NCBI GenBank assembly: GCA_041639705.1
Contig: JBEQBT010000092.1
Location: 1-11,637 of the forward strand
From: JARDZI01 sp041639705
Lineage (GTDB): Bacteria > Bacillota > Clostridia > Clostridiales > Caloramatoraceae
Direction of reading: 5' to 3'
DNA: 11,637 nt
Made by a program: the position numbers and the translations under genes. Within the stretch, counting starts at the first letter, position 1; the number at the start of each line of letters is the position of its first letter. Under the pieces are notes generated by a model that saw only the letters and a list, made by a program, of their open reading frames with translations, was not told the origin of the DNA and made no database searches. Shown piece after piece: positions 5,256 through 11,637 of this stretch.

Positions 5256-6647
5256 TCAAACTTGTTTTGGGAAAGACTGAACAAATTCTTTATTGTTCTT
5301 AGTCCTTACTAGAGCTGTTAAAAGATGTTCAGTTGCTTCCTGAGTTGATTCATTTGAAAGCAGCTTTCTTATTGCAGCAATTGCCATACTCTCCTCAGGT
5401 TTTAGTAATAAATCTTCTCTTCTGGTTCCAGATTTATTTATGTCTATTGCAGGGAATACTCTTCTTTCCTGAAGCTTTCTATCTAGATGAACCTCCATGT
5501 TTCCAGTTCCCTTAAACTCTTCAAAAATCATATCATCCATACGACTTCCTGTTTCTATAAGTGCAGTCGATAGAATAGTAAGACTTCCGCCTTCTTCGAT
5601 ATTTCTAGCTGCTCCAAAGAACTTTTTAGGTTGGATTAGGGCACCTGGGTCAAGCCCTCCTGATAGGGTCCTTCCAGTAGGAGAAATAGTAAGATTGTAT
5701 GCCCTTGCCAGTCTTGTAATACTGTCCATTAGTATTACAACATCCATTTTCATCTCGACAAGTCTTTTAGCACGCTCAAGAACTAATTCAGTAACTCTTG
5801 TATGATTATTTGGTTCCTCATCAAAGGTTGAATATACAACTTCACCATTAATGGATCTTTGCATATCTGTAACCTCTTCAGGTCTTTCATCTATTAAAAG
5901 AACAATTAATTTTACATCTGGATAGTTTTGTGAAATTGAGTTGGCAATTTTTTTAAGTAAAACTGTTTTTCCTGCCTTTGGAGGTGCTACTATTAATCCT
6001 CTTTGCCCTCTTCCAAGTGGTGCTATCAAATCTATTATTCTTGTTGCTAGATCATTACTTGTAGTTTCAAGACTCAACCTGTTATCGGGAAAAATTGGCG
6101 TGAGATTTTCAAATGCCTTTCTTCCATAAACTCGCTCAGGAGCGGATCCATTTATCTCTTGAAGATAAATCAATGCCTTGTACTTTTCTGTTTCCCTTGG
6201 GAATCTTGCTTTGCCTTTTATTTTATCCCCAGTTCTGAGGTTAAATTTCCTAATTTGCGAGGGTGAAACATATATATCTCTAGGACCCTGCTGATAATTA
6301 TCAAGTCTTAAAAAACCATAGGATTGATTTTCTATTAACTCAAATACTCCTTCAACAGTATCAGAATCCTGTATCAGTTCCTTCATTCTTTCTCTTTTTT
6401 CTTCATTAATGTCATTTAATTTTATTTTTTCAACTACAGCTGGTTCCTCCTCTGGAATGTCCTCAGGTAAACCTTCTTCTTCCTCATCCTCATCCTTCAC
6501 AATTTCTAGAGTTTTGTTTTCCTGATAGTTTAATATTCCCTCGATTAATTCACTTTTTCTATATTTAGTAACGGATTTAATGCCTAACCCTTTACCAATT
6601 TCCCTTAACTCATCAAGGGTTTTTTGCTTCAATTCCTCAAAATTCAT
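5256..6647 (-). CDS. rho: Transcription termination factor Rho
   Basis: Rho is a hexameric RNA-dependent ATPase that releases RNA polymerase at Rho-dependent sites. The 463-residue protein has the N-terminal Rho_N helical domain (1-40), an acidic linker of mostly Glu and Asp (51-69), the cold-shock-like RNA-binding domain VEGVFELIENQSYGFLR (98-114) through about 150, and the ATPase core. Core motifs are Walker A APPKAGKT (221-228), LIDERPEEVTD (251-261), Walker B VVILMDSITRLARAYN (303-318), the Q/R-loop region around GGLDPGALIQPKKFFGAARN (330-349) and the late RRVFPAIDI (395-403). I chose ATG at 6647, which has a near-ideal GGAGGTG 4 nt upstream; a TTG 15 codons earlier is not supported. The acidic linker makes it longer than E. 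coli Rho (419). No strong terminator of its own is visible. Confidence 0.97.
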   Translation of the reverse strand: MNFEELKQKTLDELREIGKGLGIKSVTKYRKSELIEGILNYQENKTLEIVKDEDEEEEGLPEDIPEEEPAVVEKIKLNDINEEKRERMKELIQDSDTVEGVFELIENQSYGFLRLDNYQQGPRDIYVSPSQIRKFNLRTGDKIKGKARFPRETEKYKALIYLQEINGSAPERVYGRKAFENLTPIFPDNRLSLETTSNDLATRIIDLIAPLGRGQRGLIVAPPKAGKTVLLKKIANSISQNYPDVKLIVLLIDERPEEVTDMQRSINGEVVYSTFDEEPNNHTRVTELVLERAKRLVEMKMDVVILMDSITRLARAYNLTISPTGRTLSGGLDPGALIQPKKFFGAARNIEEGGSLTILSTALIETGSRMDDMIFEEFKGTGNMEVHLDRKLQERRVFPAIDINKSGTRREDLLLKPEESMAIAAIRKLLSNESTQEATEHLLTALVRTKNNKEFVQSFPKQV

Positions 6648-7102
6648 AAAGCACCTCCATGCAATAGGCCTTATAATCTTGGCCTTAAACAATTACTATT
6701 TTATTATATTTAGATTGTTATATAATTTCATCGATGTATAAAAAAACCGCATTATAGGCTTACGAATAAAAATTAAATGAAAATTAATATTGCAAATAAA
6801 GATATGTAAATTATGCATAGAACACACATAATCTAGAAATGATTTAAAATATCATTTACCATTCATTATTAACCATTTTTAAATTTTTAAAACCTATTGG
6901 GAAATATAATTAGAAATTATTAAAGGAAGACTGACTCTCATTGATACAATAGAATTAATCAGACCGACTTCTTATATATATTATACCTATAAATTCAAAA
7001 AGTAAATAGTATAGATAATTAATTGTTAATATTTTACACAATATTTCAACAACCCTACTGCTATGCCTTATGTTCTAGTATATTTCAAATACAGAAACTA
7101 TA
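6648..7102 (-). promoter_or_regulatory. Long AT-rich gap upstream of rho with possible rho promoter and leader
   Basis: This stretch of about 455 nt holds no reading frame that I would call a gene. A promoter candidate on the minus strand is TTGAAT (6998-6993), 16 nt, TATAAG (6976-6971), which would give a rho leader of about 320 nt. A nearer TATAAT lies at 6756-6751 without a good -35. Two similar 9-mers, AGACTGACT (near 6928) and AGACCGACT (6961-6969), occur about 33 nt apart. A long leader would fit autogenous control of rho by Rho-dependent attenuation, known in E. coli, but here that is inference. Confidence 0.35.
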
Positions 7103-7140
7103 AAAAAATGTCAAGAATCGAAATGTTCCTGACATTTTTT
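7103..7140 (-). terminator. Intrinsic terminator after glpX
   Basis: On the minus strand a 15-bp stem with one G-U pair (7140-7126 with 7117-7103) encloses an 8-nt loop and ends in a run of seven T residues. It starts 17 nt after the glpX stop. The stem also has A and T runs in both orientations, so it could work both ways, but no plus-strand gene lies before it. Confidence 0.88.
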
Positions 7141-7156
7141 ATGAGAAGGATAATTT

Positions 7157-8110
7157 CTATCTACTAGGATTATGAATTGTATTAATAAACCTTATTGTAC
7201 CAGTTTTAGCCCTCATAACAACCGACTGGGTCTTTGCTTTTTCATTTTCGTAATATACTACTCCCTTTAATAAATCTCCATCGGATACTCCAGTTGCGGC
7301 AAAGTATACTTCATCACCTATTACCACATCATCTATTGTCATGATTTTTTTCAAATCCTTTATTCCCATATCATAACATCTTGTTTTTTCTTCATCGTTC
7401 TCAGGAAGAAGCCTTACCTGCATATCTCCACCCATGCATTTTAATGCTGCAGCTGCTATAACTCCCTCAGGAGCACCTCCTGAACCTACCAGAATATCAA
7501 CTCCTGTATCCTCAAAGCATGTAGCAATTGCTCCTGCTACATCTCCAGCCGTAATTAGCTTCATTCTGGCTCCAACTAATCTGACTTCATTCATAAGCTT
7601 TTGATGCCTTTCTCTATCAAGCATTATTACTGTAACATCTTCTATATTTTTACCAAGTGCCTTAGCTACATTTTTAATATTTTCACTTAATGGAGCATAT
7701 AAATCAATTGCACCTTTTGCCCTAGGACCAACTGCAATTTTTTCCATATACATATCTGGTGCATGAAGTAAACATCCTTTTTTAGCAAGTGCAACTACTG
7801 CAATAGCATTAGTAAGCCCTCTTGCTACCAGTTCAGTACCATCCAGTGGATCAACTGCTATATCTACCTCCATGGATTTATCATCCCCACATCCTACATT
7901 TTCTCCAATATATAGCATAGGTGCTTCGTCCATTTCTCCTTCACCAATAACTACTGTACCCCTAACACTAAGTATGTCAAACATTCTTCGCATTCCATCT
8001 ACTGCTGCCTGATCTGCAGCATTTTTATCGCCTCTGCCCATAAGTTTTCCTGAACCTAATGCCGCTGCCTCTGTTACTCTAACTAAACCTAATGCAAGGT
8101 CTCTATCCAT
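7157..8110 (-). CDS. glpX: Class II fructose-1,6-bisphosphatase
   Basis: GlpX removes the 1-phosphate of fructose 1,6-bisphosphate to give fructose 6-phosphate in gluconeogenesis. The 317-residue length is typical. Metal and phosphate residues known from the E. coli enzyme are present with a small offset: Asp33 in GRGDKNAADQAAVD (25-38), Glu57 in VVIGEGEMDEAP (53-64), Asp87 and Asp90 in AVDPLDGTE (85-93), and Glu215 in GGAPEGV (211-217). The ATG at 8110 has AGGGGG about 8 nt upstream. A strong promoter at 8169-8198 and the terminator after it make this a single-gene unit. Its neighbour encodes a transaldolase, so the product fructose 6-phosphate links the two genes metabolically. Confidence 0.96.
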   Translation of the reverse strand: MDRDLALGLVRVTEAAALGSGKLMGRGDKNAADQAAVDGMRRMFDILSVRGTVVIGEGEMDEAPMLYIGENVGCGDDKSMEVDIAVDPLDGTELVARGLTNAIAVVALAKKGCLLHAPDMYMEKIAVGPRAKGAIDLYAPLSENIKNVAKALGKNIEDVTVIMLDRERHQKLMNEVRLVGARMKLITAGDVAGAIATCFEDTGVDILVGSGGAPEGVIAAAALKCMGGDMQVRLLPENDEEKTRCYDMGIKDLKKIMTIDDVVIGDEVYFAATGVSDGDLLKGVVYYENEKAKTQSVVMRAKTGTIRFINTIHNPSR

Positions 8111-8168
8111 TAATAATCCCCCTAATTAAATGCTTTGTTGCATATTTAATATATGTTTTTATATTAAT

Positions 8169-8198
8169 ATTATATACATCCTATTTTAAAAACGTCAA
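8169..8198 (-). promoter_or_regulatory. Promoter of glpX
   Basis: TTGACG (8198-8193) and TATAAT (8174-8169) are separated by 18 nt on the minus strand, about 60 nt before the glpX ATG. Both boxes are close to consensus. Confidence 0.75.
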
Positions 8199-8265
8199 TA
8201 AATATTGCTAATACTTCATATGTGCTATACTATTAGATGAAAACTATTTGAAAAGATAAAATTTA

Positions 8266-8289
8266 AAAGCATGCCTTTTGGCATGCTTT
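8266..8289 (-). terminator. Intrinsic terminator after the transaldolase gene
   Basis: The perfect 10-bp stem AAAGCATGCC/GGCATGCTTT encloses a 4-nt loop and starts 3 nt past the stop codon. On the minus strand it is followed by TTTTAAATTTT, an interrupted T-run. It separates the transaldolase unit from the glpX promoter. Confidence 0.8.
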
Positions 8290-8292
8290 AAT

Positions 8293-8940
8293 TTATTTTT
8301 TAGGTACCTTTTTCCAATCATTAAGGAATTTCTCTATCCCTAGGTCTGTTTGTGGATGCTTTGTAAGCTGTTCAAGAACCTTAAATGGTATTGTAGCAAT
8401 ATGTGCTCCTGCAAGGGCAGCTTGAATCACATGAATTGGATGCCTTATACTTGCAGCAATTATTTCAGTTTCAATACCATAGTTATCAAATATCCTTACT
8501 ATTTCCTCAACTAGTTTCATTCCATCACATCCTACATCATCAAGCCTTCCAACAAATGGGCTAACGTATGATGCACCTGCTTTTGCAGCCATAAGTGCCT
8601 GGGCAGATGAAAATATCAAAGTTACGTTGGTCTTAATATTTTTCTTTGAAAGTACATTAACAGCCTTTAGACCTTCTATTGTCATAGGTATTTTTACAAC
8701 AATGTTCTTATGTATCTTAACAAGTTCCTTTGCTTCTCTAATCATTCCTTCATGATCCAGACTAATAACCTCTGCACTTATTGGTCCATCAACTATTGAT
8801 GTAATTTCCCCAACTACCTCAGTGAAATCTCTTCCTTCCCTTGCAATAAGGGATGGGTTTGTGGTCACTCCGCTTAGTACACCCCAGCTTTCAGCCTCTC
8901 TTATTTCTTCAACATTAGCGGTGTCGATAAAAATTTTCAT
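8293..8940 (-). CDS. tal: Small transaldolase (TalC/FSA family, transaldolase-like active site)
   Basis: This 215-residue TIM-barrel enzyme transfers dihydroxyacetone units between sugar phosphates in the non-oxidative pentose phosphate pathway. Motifs are IDTANVEEI (5-13), GVTTNPSL (24-31), VVKIPMT (81-87) with the Schiff-base Lys83, NVTLIFSSAQA (105-115) and YVSPFVGRLDD (125-135). Family members split into transaldolases and fructose-6-phosphate aldolases. In E. coli FSA the key positions are Gln59 and Tyr131; here the matching residues are Glu57 (SAEV) and Phe129 (SPFV), as in transaldolases. I therefore call transaldolase, not FSA. ATG at 8940 has GGAGGA 6 nt upstream; a TTG two codons earlier is rejected. 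The gene follows the cysteine-rich protein gene by 23 nt and probably shares its transcript. Confidence 0.93.
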   Translation of the reverse strand: MKIFIDTANVEEIREAESWGVLSGVTTNPSLIAREGRDFTEVVGEITSIVDGPISAEVISLDHEGMIREAKELVKIHKNIVVKIPMTIEGLKAVNVLSKKNIKTNVTLIFSSAQALMAAKAGASYVSPFVGRLDDVGCDGMKLVEEIVRIFDNYGIETEIIAASIRHPIHVIQAALAGAHIATIPFKVLEQLTKHPQTDLGIEKFLNDWKKVPKK

Positions 8941-8963
8941 AGTCAATCCTCCATTCTATCAAA

Positions 8964-9365
8964 TCATTTTAACTTTACTAGCACAGTATTTTTTCTTCCA
9001 CTTACTCCAAGTGACTCCAAAAGCTCAAACATATCATCCATATATTTTTTTACAAAATCATTTACATGATAATATTTCCCAAGAAATGCTATTTCCATTC
9101 CTATTGTTGGGCAGCTTATTATGTTAATTGGTTGATCAATAACACGCTTTAGTTTAAATCTATATTTATGCTGTTTTTCACATGCTATACAATCTATATT
9201 CAAAATAAGCTCGCCCTTTGCCACATTGGCTTGAAGTATTCTATTTCCGCATTTACAATGGAAGTCTTTTGAACTTTTAAGCTTAAACAAATCTATATCT
9301 ACTATACTATATGTCCCACATTTACTGCACTTAACAGCAATTTTACCCGTTGTATTTAATACCAT
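8964..9365 (-). CDS. Cysteine-rich protein of unknown function, possible zinc ribbon
   Basis: I do not recognise this 133-residue protein. Seven cysteines fall in a pattern suggesting metal binding: CSKC (13-16) with CKC (37-39), and CIAC (59-62) with Cys85. The first four look like one zinc ribbon; the last three lack an obvious fourth ligand, though His66 is nearby. The C-terminal half (95-133) has no cysteine and looks helical, ending basic (VLVKLK). There are no signal peptide or membrane segments, so it is probably cytoplasmic. The ATG at 9365 follows a GGGGGTGTG ribosome site. A promoter lies at 9424-9453, and the transaldolase gene follows at 23 nt, so the two are probably cotranscribed. 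A regulatory or nucleic-acid-binding role is possible but unsupported beyond the cysteines. Confidence 0.8.
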   Translation of the reverse strand: MVLNTTGKIAVKCSKCGTYSIVDIDLFKLKSSKDFHCKCGNRILQANVAKGELILNIDCIACEKQHKYRFKLKRVIDQPINIISCPTIGMEIAFLGKYYHVNDFVKKYMDDMFELLESLGVSGRKNTVLVKLK

Positions 9366-9423
9366 TTTTCACACCCCCGTAGAGGATTAATAAATTAATT
9401 TATATATTTGTTTTGTTATTGTT

Positions 9424-9453
9424 ATTATAAATATTATTCTCCGTATATTTCAA
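9424..9453 (-). promoter_or_regulatory. Promoter of the cysteine-rich protein-transaldolase unit
   Basis: On the minus strand TTGAAA (9453-9448) and TATAAT (9429-9424) are 18 nt apart, about 60 nt from the ATG at 9365. The 301-nt divergent gap 9366-9666 holds this site, a palindrome at 9499-9512 and a candidate kal promoter; no gene was seen in it. Confidence 0.65.
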
Positions 9454-9498
9454 AAATCCTTTAACTGTCGAATTATTTTATTTATAAACAGTAGTGTC

Positions 9499-9512
9499 AT
9501 AGTATATACTAT
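9499..9512. promoter_or_regulatory. 14-bp perfect palindrome, candidate operator
   Basis: ATAGTATATACTAT is an exact palindrome that directly abuts the -35 box of the candidate kal-kce promoter. It lies in the divergent control region. Position and symmetry suggest a dimeric regulator site. In AT-rich DNA such palindromes can arise by chance, so support is modest. Confidence 0.4.
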
Positions 9513-9540
9513 TTGTTCTTCAAAAGAAGGATTTTATATA
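9513..9540 (+). promoter_or_regulatory. Candidate promoter of kal-kce
   Basis: TTGTTC (9513-9518), 16 nt, then TATATA (9535-9540) is the best plus-strand candidate before kal. It would give a leader of about 120 nt. An isolated TATAAT at 9601-9606 has no well-spaced -35. I saw no sigma-54 type GG/GC promoter in this gap. Confidence 0.35.
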
Positions 9541-9666
9541 TAGTTTGAAGAATATTAACATATGCGAATTATATTGGGTGAATACTAATCTTATACCTTT
9601 TATAATTATTTTCTATTTTATTTAATATGAATTTATCAATCTCAATTTCTTTAAGGGGGAATACAA

Positions 9667-10062
9667 ATGTCAGTTGGAGAAAAAGTAATTTTAAGATTAA
9701 GAATGTCAAGTCATGACGCACACTATGGTGGAAATCTTGTAGATGGTGCAAGGATGCTGGGATTGTTTGGAGATGTAGCAACAGAGCTTCTAATCCGTAA
9801 TGATGGGGATGAAGGTCTTTTTAGAGCCTACGACAGTGTTGAATTTTTAGCTCCAGTTTATGCAGGAGACTATATCGAGGCTGTGGGAGAAATTGTTTCA
9901 ATTGGAAATACATCAAGGAAAATGATATTTGAAGCAAGAAAGGTCATTGCACCAGTGCCTGGCAGTGATTCAGCATGTGACCAGCTGAAAGAACCTGTAG
10001 TTGTTTGTAAGGCCTCTGGAACATGTGTTGTTCCTAAGGACAAACAAAGGTATATCAAATAG
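9667..10062 (+). CDS. kal: 3-aminobutyryl-CoA ammonia-lyase
   Basis: Kal removes ammonia from L-3-aminobutyryl-CoA to give crotonyl-CoA, a late step of lysine fermentation in anaerobes. The 131-residue protein matches the small single-domain hotdog fold of the family. Family-like segments that I recognise are MSSHDAHYGGNLVDGARML (13-31), LFGDVATELLIR (33-44), GDEGLFRAYDSVEFLAPVYAGD (47-68), and the C-terminal CKASGTCVVPKDKQR (114-128). The ATG at 9667 follows AAGGGGG by 7 nt. Together with kce 11 nt downstream it forms a two-gene operon on the strand opposite to all other genes here. Its substrate is exactly the aminoacyl-CoA product of Kce, which strengthens both calls. Butyrate formation from crotonyl-CoA would need genes elsewhere. 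Confidence 0.93.
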   Translation: MSVGEKVILRLRMSSHDAHYGGNLVDGARMLGLFGDVATELLIRNDGDEGLFRAYDSVEFLAPVYAGDYIEAVGEIVSIGNTSRKMIFEARKVIAPVPGSDSACDQLKEPVVVCKASGTCVVPKDKQRYIK

Positions 10063-10073
10063 GGGGTATTATT

Positions 10074-10892
10074 ATGGAAAAATTGATTATTACATGTGCA
10101 TTAACTGGTGCTGAGGTTACAAAGGAACAAAATCCTGCAGTGCCATATACACCAGAGGAAATGGCACAGTCTGCATATGAAGCATATATGGCAGGTGCCT
10201 CCATACTTCATCTTCACGTAAGAGAGGATGATGGAACACCAACACAATCAAAGGAAAGATTTAAAAGAAATATTGAGCTTATAAGAGAAAAATGTCCAGA
10301 TGCAATTATCCAGGTTTCAACTGGTGGTGCAGTTGGAATGTCCGATGATGAAAGGCTCCAACCTGTGGAGCTTTCACCAGAAATGGCAACTTTAGATGCA
10401 GGAACTATTAATTTTGGTGATGATATTTTTGTTAATAGCTGGCCATCACTTATAAATTTTGCAAAAAGAATGAAGGAAAGACAAGTAAAACCTGAAATCG
10501 AAGTATTTGACAGAGGCATGGTAGAAAATGCAGTAAGGCTTCATAAAATGGGCTTATTAAATGCACCAATGCATTTTGATTTTGTACTTGGTGTTCCAGG
10601 AGGAATGCCTGCAACCATGGAGGATCTAATGCATATGATTCGCTCAATACCAGTTGGCTCAACCTGGACTGCAGCAGGAGTTGGAAGGCATCAGCTGACC
10701 ATGGCAGTTGCAGCAATAATAATAGGAGGCCATGCAAGAGTTGGGCTTGAGGATAACATATATTTTTCAAAGGGAGTCCTTACAAAATCAAATGGAGAGC
10801 TCGTAGAAAGAATAGCAAAGCTCTCAAGGGAGCTTGGCAGAGAGGTTGCAACTCCAGATGAGGCAAGAAAGATCCTTGGCATAAGTAAATAA
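10074..10892 (+). CDS. kce: 3-keto-5-aminohexanoate cleavage enzyme
   Basis: Kce condenses 3-keto-5-aminohexanoate with acetyl-CoA and cleaves it to L-3-aminobutyryl-CoA and acetoacetate, in lysine fermentation. The 272-residue TIM-barrel protein belongs to the BKACE (DUF849) family. Zinc ligands and catalytic residues recalled from the Cloacimonas enzyme structure are present: His46 and His48 in LHLHVRE, Glu14 in TGAEVTK, and Arg222, Glu226 and Asp227 in RVGLED (four positions earlier than in that enzyme). Other motifs are QVSTGG (80-85) and FVLGVPGGMPA (170-180). The ATG at 10074 follows AGGGGG; the kal stop codon sits at the ribosome site, so coupling is likely. BKACE members vary in substrate, but pairing with Kal supports the lysine-pathway assignment. 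It converges with pyrG. Confidence 0.93.
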   Translation: MEKLIITCALTGAEVTKEQNPAVPYTPEEMAQSAYEAYMAGASILHLHVREDDGTPTQSKERFKRNIELIREKCPDAIIQVSTGGAVGMSDDERLQPVELSPEMATLDAGTINFGDDIFVNSWPSLINFAKRMKERQVKPEIEVFDRGMVENAVRLHKMGLLNAPMHFDFVLGVPGGMPATMEDLMHMIRSIPVGSTWTAAGVGRHQLTMAVAAIIIGGHARVGLEDNIYFSKGVLTKSNGELVERIAKLSRELGREVATPDEARKILGISK

Positions 10893-10946
10893 AAAAATGG
10901 CAGCCATATGACTTATTACTTATTCATGTAAGTCATATGGTTGCCA
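10891..10946 (-). terminator. Intrinsic terminator of pyrG, between convergent kce and pyrG
   Basis: An 18-bp stem with one G-U pair (10898-10915 with 10929-10946) encloses a 13-nt loop. The run of seven T residues follows the stem only on the minus strand (plus-strand A7 at 10891-10897), so it is a strong terminator for pyrG. In the plus direction the stem would still form after kce but lacks a T-run, so it may work weakly or only protect the 3' end. Confidence 0.85.
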
Positions 10947-10988
10947 CTTATACTATTGCCTGCAACAGCCTCTTAATGTTTAATTTTA

Positions 10989-11636
10989 TTATCTTCCCAG
11001 AGATGCCTTTATAAAATCTCTAAATAGTGGATGGGATCTGTTTGGTCTTGATTTAAATTCTGGATGGAACTGCACCCCAACAAACCACTTATGTGATGGT
11101 ATCTCAATTATCTCAACAAGCCTATCGTCAGGAGATGTTCCTGAAAGTACCATGCCTGCCGAGGTTATTTGACTTCTAAATTCATTATTAAACTCATATC
11201 TATGTCTGTGTCTTTCATATATAACTTCATCCTTATATGCTGCATAGCTAAATGTATTATCCTGTAGCTTACATGGATATAGACCGAGTCTCATGGTTCC
11301 ACCCTTTTCATCTATCTCCCTTTGTTCAGGCATTAAATCAATTACTGGATGCCTTGAATCTGGATCTATTTCTGATGTATTTGCATCCTTATAACCTAAT
11401 ACATTTCTTGAAAATTCAATAACTGCACACTGCATACCAAGGCATATTCCAAATAGAGGAACATTATTTTCCCTAGCATATTTAACAGCAAGTATCTTTC
11501 CTTCTATCCCCCTATCCCCAAAACCACCAGGGACAAGTATTCCGTCTGCACTTTTTAGTATTTCCTCATAATTTGAAGTTTCAACATCACATGCATTGAT
11601 CCAATCAATATCAACAACACAATCATTTGCAATACC
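10989..11636 (-). CDS. pyrG: CTP synthase, C-terminal glutaminase domain; gene runs off the right edge
   Basis: CTP synthase converts UTP to CTP with ATP and glutamine-derived ammonia. Only the last 215 residues lie in the window: most of the class I glutamine amidotransferase domain of a protein usually near 535 residues. The frame stays open to base 11636. Visible are LVPGGFGDRGIEGK (34-47 of the fragment), the nucleophile Cys65 in LFGICLGMQ, the glutamine-channel region RLGLYPCKL, RHRHRYEFNN, and the catalytic His-Glu of VQFHPEFKSRP. The methionine near 11435 is internal and not a start. The synthetase domain and start are outside the window. The gene is next to the transaldolase/glpX/rho block as in B. 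subtilis, apart from the kal-kce insertion and the missing fba and murA. Confidence 0.96.
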   Translation of the reverse strand, partial: GIANDCVVDIDWINACDVETSNYEEILKSADGILVPGGFGDRGIEGKILAVKYARENNVPLFGICLGMQCAVIEFSRNVLGYKDANTSEIDPDSRHPVIDLMPEQREIDEKGGTMRLGLYPCKLQDNTFSYAAYKDEVIYERHRHRYEFNNEFRSQITSAGMVLSGTSPDDRLVEIIEIPSHKWFVGVQFHPEFKSRPNRSHPLFRDFIKASLGR

Positions 11637-11637
11637 C

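Noticed and set aside
5333..6129. Plus-strand open frames opposite rho
   Set aside because: Each mirrors a conserved Rho motif region on the other strand; none has family features or a ribosome site.
6648..6692. Upstream extension of Rho by 15 residues from a TTG codon
   Set aside because: ATG at 6647 has GGAGGTG at ideal spacing and begins the normal Rho_N domain; the extension has no ribosome site and would include unrelated residues.
9513..9666. Sigma-54 promoter for kal-kce
   Set aside because: I looked for the TGGCAC-N5-TTGC pattern and found no match in the gap.
9569..9781. Minus-strand open frame of 70 codons overlapping the start of kal
   Set aside because: Low-complexity Leu/Phe-rich translation, antisense to a well-supported gene, and no credible ribosome site.

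Overview
The window looks like chromosomal DNA from a low-GC, anaerobic Clostridia-type bacterium of the phylum Bacillota. The intergenic DNA is very AT-rich, ribosome binding sites are strong and purine-rich (GGAGG, AGGGGG), and promoters follow the TTGNNN/TATAAT pattern. The gene order also resembles a known Bacillota block. In Bacillus subtilis, pyrG, fbaA, a small transaldolase gene, a murA paralogue, glpX, rho, rpmE, tdk, prfA and prmC lie close together. Here, reading leftward, the order is pyrG (cut at the right edge), a transaldolase gene, glpX, rho, rpmE, tdk, a DUF1385/YqhQ-type gene, prmC, a pair of short chromate-transporter genes, and prfA (cut at the left edge). The fba and murA genes of the B. 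subtilis block are not in this window.

Layout from left to right. 1-628: N-terminal half of peptide chain release factor 1, minus strand. 629-839: gap with a prfA promoter candidate and two consecutive 15-bp inverted repeats. 840-3711: tightly packed minus-strand operon of DUF1385, prmC, chrA2 and chrA1 with overlapping or touching reading frames. 3842-4456: thymidine kinase as a single-gene unit with its own promoter and terminator. 4625-4682: two terminators in series after rpmE. 4708-4935: ribosomal protein L31 with a leader of about 130 nt. 5143-5237: a compact GC-richer element of three hairpins just after rho. 5256-6647: rho. 6648-7102: long AT-rich gap containing the rho leader. 7157-8110: class II fructose-1,6-bisphosphatase. 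8293-9365: transaldolase preceded by an unrecognised cysteine-rich small protein. 9366-9666: divergent control region. 9667-10892: kal and kce, the only plus-strand genes. 10989-11636: C-terminal glutaminase part of CTP synthase, minus strand.

Most genes are housekeeping: translation termination and its methylation, transcription termination, ribosome structure, pyrimidine metabolism, gluconeogenesis and pentose phosphate metabolism. The kal-kce pair encodes two consecutive steps of lysine fermentation: cleavage of 3-keto-5-aminohexanoate with acetyl-CoA, then deamination of 3-aminobutyryl-CoA to crotonyl-CoA. It sits on the opposite strand inside the conserved block, with no other lysine-pathway gene visible, which makes it the clearest accessory insertion here. 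I saw no rRNA, tRNA, CRISPR array, transposase or phage gene, and no clear evidence of a wholly new system. The least explained items are the three-hairpin element after rho, the paired inverted repeats upstream of prfA, the cysteine-rich protein next to the transaldolase, and a palindrome beside the probable kal-kce promoter.
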